Positions 31,624 through 43,814 of a DNA stretch of 64,000 nt are shown here, in pieces (within the stretch, counting starts at the first letter, position 1; the number at the start of each line of letters is the position of its first letter). This DNA comes from Tanypteryx hageni (taxonomy: Eukaryota; Arthropoda; Insecta; Odonata; Petaluridae). The stretch covers positions 132,347,547 to 132,411,546 of the forward strand of contig CM054116.1 of the NCBI GenBank assembly GCA_028673005.1, in the 5' to 3' direction. The notes under the pieces were generated by a model, which saw nothing but the letters and a program-made list of their open reading frames with translations, had not been told where the DNA came from and ran no database searches. A program made the position numbers and the translations under genes.

Positions 31624-31974
31624 TATGTAGCATAAATTTTCCAGTTGATAATTTTTACTTTCTCCAATGACAGTGCTTGAATGAAAGTTGGCAACGCTGG
31701 TCACCAAGGCCCACGTGTCTCCCCGCCCCAGCAGCTAACTCATCATTCCGATGGACAGTGAGGCTGCTTTTTTAACAGATTCTTTATTTAAGGAGCTGAA
31801 TAAGGTAAAATTATATATCAAATATATTAGTGAACAACATTACAATAATAATGAATCAAACATCTTGGCGAGTAAATCAGGATACGAAAAATAAACCCCA
31901 GAGGATTTTTATTCGCAGTACAGCTCATTCGTTAAGTTTAGTTGTGAATGCCTGGGCAAAAATTTAGTACAAAG

Positions 31975-33600
31975 TAATAGGTTTCTTTTCTGTTGGGAAG
32001 GAATTTTATAATTTCTTCACTGCTACTACAAAGTCGTGGGAAGTGGTAAAAAGGACAATATAATTCTGAAATGGCATTAAAATGCACCAACAAATAGTTC
32101 ATTAAATTCATAACCGAACCTTTACGTAGGTCTGGGACCGTCTTCATAATATGGTGTTATATTTTCATTGCTTACAAATTTCACCAAAGACTCATACGTA
32201 CACTAAATGAGGAAGTTAAGTAAATCAGCACTTGAGCAAAATGATATTTAATGGAACTGTAAAATAATTTTTTTATAATACGCATAGGTTTGCAGTTTAG
32301 TCCTTTTTGTTTCATTTAATTGTTTTTTTTGGAGAAACTTCATTTCATGGCTACATAATGGTTTTAACTCATACTGTTCTTTTCTTATTCATGCTGGTGA
32401 TGATTTTGCATGCATGCATGAGTATGTCAGAGAGTTATGCACTGCATATCTATCCTATAGTAAATCTGCTTCTAACTTATGAGATATCATATAGGAGGAC
32501 ACTATAGTTGGTAGCATGAATGACGGCAGGTGGCAACTGGTTGCGCAGAAGGCATGGAATGTCACTTGGTTTCCGTCACTCCTTCACTTGGCCATTCAGC
32601 ATCAGTCTGTTACAGTAGCTTTTGGGGTGCCGTTTGTACATTTGCGGCATAATTTTTATGTTTATTTACTTGTTTCACCATTGAGATTTAAACAGTGGTG
32701 TTCTAAACTGGAGAGCAAAGGAAGTAAACACAATGTTTTTCACAAAAAAGCAAGATAAATCATATATAAAGCATATCGGTACTCAGGACCAGCGGAACAT
32801 GGTAGCAAAACAGGCAACTGCCTGGGGTTCCAAAGATTGAGAGGCTGCATGAAGAGTCAATGAATTGATTTCACAGCTCTGTATATGTGTGTGTCTGTAT
32901 TCTTTTCTTTAAGTAACGTATACTTATCAATCATCTTTGATTGATTCATTTTGTTATATTTTTTACGCACATTTGTGTTGTATAAACCTTTATATTCAAA
33001 ATGATTTCAATTCCTCTTCAATGCTGTGCACTACCCCAATCTTAAAAGTATAAGAAGAACTAGCGGTCTGAAGATGTTGACGTACCAACTAGCATATGAG
33101 CATAAAGTTATGATTTGCTTAATCTCTCGCTAAAAAATTATCATCTTAATGCCCATTTTTACCACTGTTACTAACCAAAAAGCTTTTTAATGTGGAAAAA
33201 AATTGTTTTTAAAAATTATGAAAAAATATTTAAAAATAAAAACAAGCTTGAATTCATATTATATTTAAGTGATAACGGTGCTTATAGATATCATTGTGTA
33301 AATACTAATAAAAGTAATTTTCAACCGTTAGATTTTTAGTCACATTTATATTGGAGTAGGGTGCCAAAAAATTGTTTGCCAATAGTGCCAAACTGTCAGT
33401 AGTACAAAAACGAGTTGGAGCATGCAGACGATTCAACACGTACAGCTGGTTACAATGTTGCCAGCTGTCAAGAGCGAACAGCGAGCACTTGCGGCATATC
33501 ATGCATCGTGCATTGCCTTCTGAGCAAAAGCTTATGCAGGCTCCCGGTTTGGCAGCAATGTAACGTGTATTTCTCTCTCTCTCTGTGCAGTAATGTTGAC
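31975..33600. other. intron of candidate gene 2, no gene recognised (unit A)
   Basis: About 460 bp (31975-32437) is missing from unit B, where AGTACAAAGT joins TATGCACTGC. The rest aligns with B. No recognised element except the repeat piece that begins at 33630. Confidence 0.4.
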
Positions 33601-33629
33601 TCACCTGCCTTCATTGTGCTGTAAACTAT

Positions 33630-33815
33630 ATTAGGGGGATACTAATGTTTAGGCACTTTCAGATTTGCTGGAGACACGACGTTATTATGTGTTTAGGACC
33701 TTGTGCATAACAGCCTAGATAAATCGAAAACCTCATAAATGTCAAATAATGCAGCTGCTATAAAATTACATAGAAGTGTAAACAAATATTTAAGGTATAT
33801 GTATTTCTGATTGTG
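33630..33815. repeat. diverged dispersed copy of the palindrome-array monomer (unit A)
   Basis: GGGGATACTAATGTTTAGGC, then AGGACCTTGTGCATAA, AATGCAGCTGCTATAAAATT and TATGTATTTCTGATTGTGCT align in order with the inverted monomers near 13660-13850, where GCAGCTGC corresponds to GCGGCCGC. It shows that the array monomer is a dispersed repeat family. The B copy is at 56450-56645. Confidence 0.6.
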
Positions 33816-34354
33816 CTACAAAATACAAGCATCACTCCCTTATCAAAGAGATCTTCAGCTGACAGGTCTGTAATTGTGGAAGTGTTGATGCATTGAAGCA
33901 TTTTTGTTCCGAATCTCCCAGCAGAACAGGAAAAATTATTTCTCATCAATTAATAGAAAATATTGCTTGATGAGATAAAAGGATGGAATAAATCATTTTA
34001 ATGGGTGGTGACACACTTCCAAAATTTATTATCTCTTTATCCATTCATTTCAGTGAACTGTTTTCTCAGGATGCCAACAAAAGACAAGATATTAACTTAA
34101 CTGTAAAAGTGAATGCCATAGCTATTTACAAGCCCTCATTATTCTACAGTAGAACAGTTTGAATGTGTAACGTTCCTTAATTTCCAGAGCAGATCTCTGA
34201 TAAATGGATAAAAATGATGCTATCTAATAGTCAAGTAGTGGACTTGAAATTTCTTAATTATGAATGAAATGTGTATGTGTATTTTTGGATAATCAACCTC
34301 TTCTTGGATTATTATAGCCATAGCTCTTTCCACACTGAACACACTCACAGAGAA

Positions 34355-34455
34355 GGAGGGAATCCCAGTGAGGGCTCCTCAAACCACACAAACAGGAGGT
34401 CGGATGACCTTGGAAAAAATCCTACCTTCGCAGGATTCAGGCCTGCTGTGTTTTC
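34355..34455 (-). repeat. SINE relic, same family as 23098 (unit A)
   Basis: On the minus strand AATCCTGCGAAGGTAGGATT, CCAAGGTCATCCGACC and CTGTTTGTGTGGTTTGAGGA match the body of the SINE at 23165-23240. Confidence 0.7.
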
Positions 34456-34639
34456 TTTGGGGAACCATATTTCAAGTACTTTACTACTATTTTTTTTAAA
34501 CGTTTATGTTATTTTGTAATAGCCTTTTGTCTGTGAATTAATAAATAATAATAAATCTTTTATTGCAGGTTCTGAAGGTCTCAATTAATTTTATAACAAA
34601 AATTTCATTGTTGAGGAGCAACAGCTAAGATATCATGAT

Positions 34640-35222
34640 GAATTCTGCTAAAATAGAAGGGTTAAGAAGTAATCCATCACTGAAATATTACACATTCAGG
34701 ATGTACAGGGATGCTTGAGCTCCAGGGAATCAACTTTTGAGAACCTGCTCTAAATATGATTTCAAAGAATCTCCAAGCAGCCCAAGTGTTAGTGCTGCTG
34801 CAATGCTTGAACAAGTTTTGCTTATTTTACTTATATCTTTGTGTTGAAAACTTAAAATTATGTTTTTGGTAGCATACAGTGCAGTCATTACCTAAGTTCT
34901 AGCCACCTGTGGTTCAGAAACATCTATTGTGAAACGCCTCCATACTTAAGCTTACCTGGTCAGAGAGGTGGATTATATTTAATGTGACTGAAAGGCAGTG
35001 AAATGCCCTCATACTGAAAAATAAATAAATAAATAAAATATCCAATACCCTGTCTTTTATTCAATTTTACTGTTTCTTGAATGCTGATATTTGCTTTACC
35101 TACTTCACATTAAGATTTAAATAGAATCAAGGAATTTGTAGCTTTTAACTATAGTTAACAATCTGTATACATTATTTATCTTACGAAATGATTAAAAACT
35201 GGTTATGCAGGAGCATTTCGTC

Positions 35223-35260
<38 letters not shown>

Positions 35261-36547
35261 GTTTTTAGCATTCAGTGGTTTTTTAATGTTCGGTTTTACA
35301 ATGCTTTTCAGATCTGAATAATTTGGATATTGTAACAGTGTTGCCTTTCCAAATCTTAAAATATTTGTAGAATCGGAAAGATAAATCTGTAGAATTGTCT
35401 GTTAAAGGAATATTTATGCTCAAAATTCCATTTTATATATGTAAATTTAGGAAAAACTAAACACAGTTATTTTACTCGCTTATCTAAAGAAATAAATCAG
35501 TTTTTTATGTTAATAATTATTTATTAATGGAAAAAGAAATACCTCTGTTACGAATATTTCATGCAACTAGGTATGGCAATAAAACTAAATGGCTTAACCC
35601 TAAATGAAAAATATGTAGTAAATCGATAAAATATTTTTATGATGAAAAAAGGTAAATGAAAAATTTAATTTCCTCTAATCTACTACAACGTGATTTAGGA
35701 CTAAATTTAACAATTATATTTCTCTCCTGCCTTGATCGCTCTCTTTAACAGTGTCTTTCTTGCATTAAAATTATAACGATATGCATTCTTTATGAATTGT
35801 TTTGTTAATATTAAACCTGCATTAAAGGTGCATTACTAAGACATAACTAAGAGTAAAGTGTTTACAATAGTCGCAGGTAGGTGTTCTAGCGATGGCAACA
35901 AAAAAATAGTTTTTTAAATATCTCAAACAAAACAATATATGGAAAATGTTTCAAACATAGGTTATAGAAAATGAAATTTCCTACAACTTTTATTCCAATA
36001 CATTTTTACATTCATCAAATATTAAAGCAAATATTTCAAAAAAAAATCTGATGTGGCCACCACATTACTTTCTCCATGAATAATATTTCTGAAAATTCCA
36101 AACAAGTTAAATGATAATGAATTTTTTAAGGAACTGCAAGAAATTTTAAAGGCTTTACAAAGAACACAAATAGATTGATACCATAGCCTTCTGATACTGG
36201 ATATAGCCAGGAATCACCAACAATTAAGAAAATTAAAAGGAGCGTTATTAAGACGTAACTAGCATCAATTGTTAACTATAGTCGCCGGTAGGTGACGTGG
36301 TTGTGGCAGCTAAAAAATGTGGTTTTTAAAAATGATTCGAACAAATGTTGTAGAATATTCAATTTCCTGCAACATTTTTAGACCCACACATATACCTATA
36401 GATATAAAATTTACAAAAATATGACAGTTTATATTTATCAAAGCTTTCACTTTGTTAAATACCTAATACAACTAAGCATTTAATTTTGAATTCACATACA
36501 CATAACATTTAAAAGATGAAAGTAATCAATTAAAATCATTTTTGGCA
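34640..36547. other. AT-rich intergenic with a diverged direct repeat (unit A)
   Basis: Contains an (AT)n tract at 35229-35258 and two diverged direct copies with ATAGTCG(C)CGGTAGGTG near 35870 and 36285, about 400 bp apart; part of this is deleted in unit B. No coding motif. Confidence 0.4.
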
Positions 36548-36555
36548 TTTATAAT

Positions 36556-37547
36556 CAGCGGCGAAATTCTGCCTAGGCAAACTAGGCAGCTGCCTAGGGC
36601 CCCGACCAAGGGCCAAAATGGTACACATTGAGGACACAGGACAGGGAAAATAATATGTCAATTTTTCCAAACGAAATAGAAAATAATTGGCCATAGTAAA
36701 TTTTTTGACAAGTCAAGTGGCAACACTATGTTTGTGTTCTTTTTTTGTTTTGCATCGCACCTGACTTCATTCTATAACTTGTCACTACTTGTCAGTTCGT
36801 GTTGAAAGTGTGTGCTAGAAAGTTGTATCAATTTCAATTTTGCGGCTCAAAGGTTTTATCTCCCACGCGAATATGCTGAGGTTAGTTAACGTTACGATAC
36901 AAGTAATGTTGGAAATGGAAGCTAAAGAATGTGATATAATTTTCTAGTGTATAGTGTCTTAAGATTTTATAGAATAATCCCGTAAGATAGAACATTCCGG
37001 AAATGATTAGTGAATGGTAGTACAGGAACATTCTCGAAGGTTCTAGATATTTCGATATTGTATGAGGGAAAAGGGTTATCATCACTGGTGCTATACAAGT
37101 ACATCCTGGAAAAAGGCTTTTTGGACATTTATCCAAACGTGGGAATAGCGCCCCGGATGCAGTTGTGTACACCAGGGAAAAACTGTTCGGCAGAACGGTC
37201 GTTTTCAGCGCTAAAGACAGTAATGAATTATTTAAGATCTACCACAGAAGAGAACAGGCTTAATTCACTCTCTGTGCTGTACATAGAGTCAGAAATAACG
37301 CAGTCTGTGGACTATAGTGAGGTCATCCGTTCCTTTGCAGAGAAGAAAGTTCATCGCGTGGCAATGTAATCTTGTAATTATATGAAAATGTAAAAATTAT
37401 AATTTGTAAAAAAGTATAGTTGGTACTTGTCTATTTCATTAAATAAATAAAAAATAAAAGTAAAGTTTGTTTTTTGCTAAATTACCAAAAAGGGGGACCC
37501 GACTGTGTTAACTGCCTAGGGAACCTGGGTCTCTATGTCCGGGCCTG
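36556..37547 (+). mobile_element. hAT element (ZMYM-type), internally reduced, unit A only
   Basis: It starts CAGCGGCGAAATTCTGCC and ends CCGGGCCTG. The flanks TTTATAAT (36548-36555) and CTTATAAT (37548-37555) are an 8-bp duplication with one change; unit B has the single-copy site CTTAGAAT near 59240. Only the end of the transposase remains inside. Confidence 0.8.
37022..37369 (+). pseudogene. hAT transposase C-terminal dimerisation domain
   Basis: The plus-strand frame reads CSAERSFSALKTVMNYLRST, then LNSLSVLYIESEITQSVD and VIRSFAEKKVHR, which is the hAT dimerisation domain of ZMYM1-like transposases. It ends in a normal stop at 37369. The zinc finger and catalytic core are missing, so it is a remnant within a non-autonomous element. 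Confidence 0.85.
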
Positions 37548-37569
37548 CTTATAATATACCTAATCATGC

Positions 37570-38091
37570 TTATATTTCAAAGTCAAACATAAACCTTAAT
37601 TATCCTTTTATATTCTTGGAGAGATCTGAACAAATCAATTGTAGCCTAGCCTCCCCATACTTGTAATAGGTGATTTAAAAGTGTAATTATTTGTGTAATA
37701 ACCTAGATGACATGGAACAAAAGAGCTTATTGAGTGAGCAGGGATTCTTAAATTTATAAGCGACAATAAATTAGGGCAATCAAACATATTATTAATTATT
37801 TTGTATAAAAACTTAGGTCTGTGTGGTTAAATTGAGATGAGCTAGTATATCATTATAGGAAATATTGACCAGTGAAATTTCCATTTTAAATGGCAATCGA
37901 TCTCAGAAATTTCTGCTGGACTCGTTCCAACATGTGGGAGTCTATTTCATAATATGGGCTCCAAATGACTGAACAATACTCTAGCAGCCTGCGGACAAGA
38001 GAAGTATACACAGCAGTGACAGCAAATAAATTAGTAAAATCAGCTGTATTCCTGCATATAAATCCAAGAGATTCCATTGCTGCATTTGAAA
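37570..38091 (-). pseudogene. Jockey-like LINE, C-terminal ORF2 relic (unit A, left part)
   Basis: The minus-strand frame 38077-37886 reads YTSLVRRLLEYCSVIWSPYY and SHMLERVQQKFLRSIA, the conserved block after the RT domain in Jockey/CR1-type ORF2. The rest of the LINE continues at 40200-41290, on the far side of a Tigger insertion. It has no complete domain and is dead. Confidence 0.8.
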
Positions 38092-38093
38092 TA

Positions 38094-40045
38094 CAGTAGA
38101 AGCCCTCATAACTGACCTTCGTTTAACCGAATCGCCGGATTTACTCATTTTATGCCCCTAGGTCTGAAAACTGAAATCCACAGTTGAGTGTGACATTTTA
38201 CATAAAAACGACTAGTTAAAAACAGTTTAAACCATTCCTTTCATTACGCATCAATCTCACGAGTTGTCCCTTGTGCTAAAACGATTCTTATTACATAGTA
38301 ATCCAATCTAGTATGCATCTTCTGTCAGTTGTCCACAGAGTCTGCTGTGGTCTGCTGTCAGTTGTCCCACATACTAGTTCATTGTTATTTTAGCTATGAT
38401 ATTTAATCAATACTAAATTATATATATATATTATATATTCATATTTATTTATAGTATATGGGTGAGATAAGAAAGAGAGTGGTTGTTTCCATGAAAACTA
38501 AGCTTTATGCTCTGGAAAGAATTGATAGGGGTGAGTCAGTAAGACAAATTTCTGTGGAGTATGGTGTTGGAGAGACAACTGCAAAAGACTGGAAAAAATC
38601 GCATGAATCTAGAAGGATTTTGCAGTCAGATTGCATCACAACTGTCTTCCCATTCAGCATTAAGGAAACCAAAATTGGAAATTTTAGTAGATGCATTATG
38701 GCTTTGGTTTATGCAAGAAAGACATCATGGAATTTCAATCAGTGGTACCCAAGGAAAATTACCTAACCCTAAATCAAAAAATTGGTGGTGCGCAGAAATT
38801 TACTGCAAGTAATGGATGGCTTGGACATTGGAAAAAAACGTCATGGTATCCATGTATTAATCATCACTGGAGAGAAGTTATCATCTGATCAGCATGCTGC
38901 TCAAAAATTTCTGCAGGATTTAAGAGAGCTTATCGACCAAGATAAATCAGTTGGAGGACAACTCTGCAATATAGACGAAACAGGTCTAAATTACAAAATG
39001 TTACCAACAAAAACGATGGCAAAAAAGGATGAGCCTGCAGCATCAGGATACAAATAATCCAAAGAAAGACTCATGTGGCTGCCTGCAGCAATGCAGCTGG
39101 AACTCACAAATTGCCGCATTTATTGTTGGTAAATCAAAAAATCCCAGAGCTTTTAAAAGTATAAATCGTTTGTCTTTACCAGTTTACTACCGATCACAAA
39201 AATCAGGCTGAATTGATTCTGCATTATTCAGAGAATGGTTTTTCATGAGTTTGTGAAAAAAACACTTGAAAAAACTGAACTTACCTGGAAAGGCCATTGT
39301 CATTCTGGATAATGCTCCTTCACATCCCAATTGCAAGGAACTTAAAGATAGGGACATAACGGTCATATTTCTACCAGCGGATGTAACATCCTTAATTCAG
39401 CCTATGGATCAAGGGGTTTTAGAAACCTTAAAAAGAAGACACAGGCAAAAATTTTTGAGTTCAGTTTTGAAAGAAATAGAAGATAAAAATATAGATCATC
39501 AAAGATGTTGATGTCTTTTGATGATAAAAATTCTGAACTGGAAGAAGGAAATGAATTAAGACTATTAATGGTTGCAAGGCAAATTGAAGTTTCTGAAGAT
39601 TTACAGCAAGAAGACATAAAGCAATGGATCCAAGGTGACTATTTGTTGGAGAAAGAAATTTTGGAGGATGCAGAAATCATACAGGCCATGATGGAAACAG
39701 AAGGATCAAAGTTTGAAGAGGAAGGAGAATTAAATACAGAGCCAAAAACACCTCATGCAGCAGCCAAAGATGCCCTAGATGTAGTTTTGCATTACATTGA
39801 ACTAGAGTCTGATTCAACTGTTAACGAAGTGATGCTTATAAAAAAAATGGAGGGACTATGCAGTTAAACAGCACGTTACTTCATCTAAACAACTGAAAAT
39901 TTTTTATTTTTCTTAAAATACAGACTGTGTATATGTACTTTTCTATTGGAAAATTTTTTATTTTTAAAATAATTGACTTACTTATAACATAACATTTGTA
40001 TCTGTATTGTCTTAATATATTTCATGTATGTTAAAATAAATGCGT
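38094..40045 (+). mobile_element. Tigger/pogo-type DNA transposon inserted in the LINE (unit A)
   Basis: The left end CAGTAGAAGCCCTCATAACT follows a TA (38092-38093) and interrupts the LINE frame. The expected inverted right terminus was not found, so the right border is approximate and may be lost. Unit B has the same left end (59577) with the 3' half deleted. Confidence 0.7.
38458..39867 (+). pseudogene. Tigger/jerky-like transposase (CENP-B HTH + DDE), frameshifted
   Basis: It starts MGEIRKRVVVSMKTKLYALE with a CENP-B-type helix-turn-helix (SVRQISVEYGVGETTAKDW). A frameshift near 38600 leads to LWLWFMQERHHGISISG. The CENP-B-like second DNA-binding part ends GKKRHGIHVLIITGEKLSSD. The DDE catalytic core shows NIDETGLNYKMLPTKTMAKK (first Asp, ~38970) and VILDNAPSHP (second Asp, ~39305), then SLIQPMDQGVLETLKRRHRQ. 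An acidic C-terminus ends at 39867. Further stops and frame changes lie near 39055 and 39210-39270. The order matches Tigger transposases; the breaks make it inactive. Confidence 0.9.
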
Positions 40046-40199
40046 CCTTCCTCCACATTTGCAAGGTAACTGAAAACGCCCTGCCCTCCGAGTTTACATA
40101 ATTCCTACATGGGTGCAGCACTAAACAGACAATGGAAAGTTACACAGCCACTTTACCATGCCTTTCCCTAATTACTATTGGTCTTTACAAATGATTTAG

Positions 40200-41280
40200 T
40201 ATCTGCTTCATGGACAGGAATCATGAAATTATCCTTCCAAACATCTGGAAATGGCCATTCTTAAGTGACTTATTAAAAAATATAGTAAGCGTATAAGTTA
40301 AATAGTTAGAGCAGTGCTTCAGCAAGAGAGGAGGCCCAGCGCTCGTATTTACATCAAGCATACTAAAGGCATTAAGAACACTTATTTGAAGAACACCACA
40401 AGAGTGTAGATCAACTGTACGAGAATACTGGTATTGTGGTATTATGTTACTCGGAGTAGGATATACACTGGAATGATGTTCATCAAAGAGATTAGCAGAT
40501 TCCTGAAATGAACATAATTCCACAATCTACTTATATTTAGATGGAAAGTAATCTTGAACAGAACTAATATAAGAGAGATAACAGACTCTTGACAATGACT
40601 TTCATTTAGCATGAAGAGATGCAAAAGAATTGCAATCTACACCAGATCTATTTATTTTAAGCTTCTTTTGAGTTATTTTCTTGTCATATATTAATGAAAT
40701 TATTTCTTTACTAAACCAGTTGGGAAAGTGGGATGATCCACTCTTGTGTAAAATTTCAGGAACATACAGATTATTGGTGTTATTTACAATATCATAAAAA
40801 TAACAAACAGCATCATCTAATTGTAATTCAGTCAATATAAACCAATCTATAGAGATAAAGTAATCTATCATTGCGGAATAGTTTCCTTTCCTAAAGTTGA
40901 AAGTTTCAAAATTAATATCTACATGTGGGGATACACCTACATGAAGTTCACACATAAGAGGAGGATGACAGGCATTACAAGGCAAAAGTCACATCAACAT
41001 CCTGCACACTGTTCAATGAGCACTTTGTAATATCTGTTAAACACAAATCCAGAATCTCGCCATATTGTTTAAGAACTAAGTTTTTTGTACAAAATTCGGA
41101 TATTGGCAGTGAGGTAAACTTCAGGAAAGAATGTTAACCAATTAATATAAGGCAAATTGAATTGGCAAACATAAGCGAATGGGCGTCTGAACACAAATAT
41201 GCAAGACGCTTTTTTCTACACGACTTTTTTGGTATATGCTTTGGTCAGATTTGGGAGGAATGTAAACACATCATTAATTA
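40200..41280 (-). pseudogene. Jockey-like LINE, endonuclease end to RT start (unit A, right part)
   Basis: Read leftwards: a degraded endonuclease C-terminus (CELHVGVSPHVDINFETFNF, then YFISIDWFI), NWFSKEIISLIYDKKITQKK near 40715, and the RT start VLNAFSMLDVNTSAGPPLLL near 40360-40315 followed by FFNKSLKNGHFQMF. Several frame breaks. Together with 37570-38091 it forms one LINE split by the Tigger insertion; the middle of the RT is missing. Confidence 0.75.
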
Positions 41281-41286
41281 GTTTAA

Positions 41287-41560
41287 GAGACAGACAGACA
41301 GACAGACAAACGACTTTATTAGGGCGAAATTGAGACTATGCTGTCCCTTATTACATTTAACCCTTTCGTCATATAAGTAATTACAATATTTACAAAATAA
41401 GCGAAATTAATTACATACAGATTTCAACAAAATACATATTAATTACGAGTTAATATATTTGTTAGTAGATAACAGAGCATTACCAAAGAATGCTAGTTTT
41501 GTGGGTCATAAAAATCTGTGTATCAGTTATGTATTAACACAGAAGAAAATCCCACTGCGG
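41287..41560 (-). repeat. retroposon 3' tail ending in (TCTG)n, unit A only
   Basis: On the minus strand the sequence ends ...AATAAAGTCGTTTGTCTGTC with a TCTG repeat (41287-41309), which is typical of LINE 3' ends with a microsatellite tail. In unit B this place holds ~260 bp of unrelated sequence with LINE frame, so part of the target was lost. Confidence 0.5.
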
Positions 41561-41569
41561 AAAACACCG

Positions 41570-42229
41570 CTGAAATACGCATGTCCGTTAATTTAGTCCG
41601 CAAACCGCGGACATTCTGGTAGTATGCGGTAATGTTAGTTACGAATTTTTTAAATGTTTGTCTATCACTATTTTGGGAACAAAGGAGTAATCTCCGCTCT
41701 TCATAACATTTTTATGATGATAACAGTTTATTGATTTTAGTAGGATTGTCGATGTAATTATTTAATTTTGAGGCATGATCTATTCCAGCCGATATTTTAA
41801 GCATGTAAACAATTTAAAAAATCGTTTCACTGTATATATGAAAATAGTTTTTAACTTGAACAAGAATTTCTAAATTTACTAAAAGTTCCTTTAAAAATGA
41901 AACCAAAAGGAATTTATGATTTTATAAATAAATTTAAAGTTATTTTGATTTATACAATATCAACAAAATAAACATTAAAGAAAGACTCTAGAGTTAAAAA
42001 TTCTAGATATCGTACAAGGAGACGCTACTCACTGTAACTCACAGATTCGGTTCATCTTCTACCAGTGGAGAGTGTTGTTCAATATCTATAAGAATACCTT
42101 TTCGGAATTTCGAGCCAATGGCTTTAAGTTTAAGAGGAATAATTAATTGAAAAGTGCAAAAAAATGGACGGATTTTCTGAAATGCTTGTAACTTCGCTAT
42201 CCCCGGAGTCTCTGTGCTAGAGATAACGC
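41570..42229. other. end of unit A, no gene recognised
   Basis: Aligns with 61830-62475 in unit B. A 74-codon minus-strand frame (42263-42039) is present but spans the unit junction and has no motif. Possibly the 5' region of the minus-strand LINE. Confidence 0.35.
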
Positions 42230-42774
42230 TTAACATAAGTCTCGCGTCCCGTTCTTTTGGCATTCGAGACTCCCGCTTGCCGAATTTTTTTCTCCTGCAA
42301 AATGTCCTCTTTCCTACAGGTTTTTACAACCCAATCTTCAGAAAGTAATTGTACACGGCTAATTTTTTTACGCGAGGGAATTACTTTTAATTAATTAATA
42401 ATTATCGCTTAATTATATCTGGTAATTAAGATTAAGCATATTATTTTTGTAAGCCATTAGCAGCATTGTCATTTAAAAACAATAAAAAAATTGTCGGAGT
42501 AATTTCAACTTAAAAAGAATAATATTACCTTTATGAATCACTGCGTCACTCATTAAGGAAACTCCTCCCGTAGTGGAGTGTGTTTAACAATAAGGCAATA
42601 ACACATCAAACAGTCACTTGATTTAAACTCTCATACGAGACCGTTTCATTGTGTCAAATACTGGAAAAATCTTCGGTACTTGTCCTGTGAGATAATTCCG
42701 TTCCTTCCTTCATAATTCGCACATTATACAGAGGAACCGAAAAGCTGTCACACATTCGGTGGAAACCTTTTTCT

Positions 42775-42890
42775 ACTTGGGCCGAGCTCCCAAGGATAGT
42801 TTTCGTTGCGAAAATTGAAGTCCCGGGTTTGATTCCGGGGACTATCCTTCCAATTTGATTTACATGGGAAATCTGAAACCGTTCTCTGAG
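42775..42890 (+). repeat. tRNA-derived SINE-like repeat, deleted form (unit B)
   Basis: Same as 15185-15415, but a 72-bp stretch after TTACATGGGAAATCTGAAA is deleted. Confidence 0.5.
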
Positions 42891-43814
42891 AGAAGGAATG
42901 GAAATTCTAATTTTTATCATAGAACGCTGCTTATCTATCGTATTTCTTCGAATTTCGCGTAAATACTGCCGTTTTTATCACTCATTACGAGGGTGTAGCC
43001 ATATGAACAACTATTGATGGACTCGGATTCGGAATAGTCTAATAAATACACGTATTGTTTCTGTCGAACGAAAATACGCGTGTTCAATTTAATATCCCGT
43101 TCGAATGTATTTGTCATATTTTATAACGTTCAATTATGAAATTTGAGAACACAAGGAGCAACATATCTGCGGTGATTTTAAAGCTATTAGAGCCAATATA
43201 AGTAGGTATTAAATAAATGATTAAATGGAAAGCTCGCATCGTTAGTTCTGTTTGGGTCGTCTTATTATTATGTTATGCAGAGACATACTTTTCCTTCCTG
43301 TTTGTTGTTGCCAACGAAAACAATCTTCGTAACCCATGAAGTAAACAAGATCTAATTGTAAGTAATAACTTTTATTTTCTTTATCGCGCCTACTGAACAT
43401 ATTGATTGAAAGGAAATGGATTATTCAGGACGAAGAAGTGAACTAAAATACGTGTAGTTTCGTTACGTTTACCTACACTCAGCTTTTGTAAGTCAAAAGA
43501 CATAAATAATTTACGACGAAGGAATGAGCGTGAGTGTAAAGATTAACGTACTTCATCTCAAGTGAGGTATGTATGAGTTAAATAATAATTCAATTTTCGA
43601 TTGTTCTATCGCAAATTCTGTATTTCTTTGGCATCGCTTCTGATATGTCCTTTAGCAGTGCTTAGAATTTAAATTTATCTTGTTTTCTAAATTGATTATG
43701 TCAAACAATGGAGGCTTATTTCTTGTGTCGTCTCTGTTGGCCGTTACCGTGGAAACCACACGATTCAGAACTAGTTCATTCTTGTTGAAAAAACTAAAGA
43801 AGACGGAGCGGAAT

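Larger units (their letters stand above)
31751..34628 (+). pseudogene. second candidate gene, two exons visible (unit A)
   Basis: Exon 31751-31804 reads MDSEAAFLTDSLFKELNK and ends at gtaaaa; a phase-0 partner after ...ttttattgcag at 34569 reads VLKVSINFITKISLLRSNS and stops at 34628. Both exons, splice sites and the stop are kept in unit B. One base after the stop the other frame continues as RYHDEFC and, in B, RYYDEFCSNRRVKG, which suggests an ancestral longer exon broken by a frameshift. A later open stretch (~34745-34850) reads KYDFKESPSSPSVSAAAMLE. The protein is not recognised. It could be a decayed host gene or a very short ORF. Confidence 0.4.
14694..42229 (+). repeat. segmental tandem repeat, unit A
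   Basis: From TTAACATAAGTCTCGCG at 14694, unit A aligns with 42230 onwards and with 62476 onwards in the same orientation. Unit A is 27,536 bp. It carries gene copy A, a second candidate gene, and A-only insertions: a Penelope element at 20795-22886, a LINE fragment at 30359-31623, a hAT at 36556-37547 and a retroposon tail near 41287. Its left border coincides with the cut end of the palindromic array. Confidence 0.9.
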
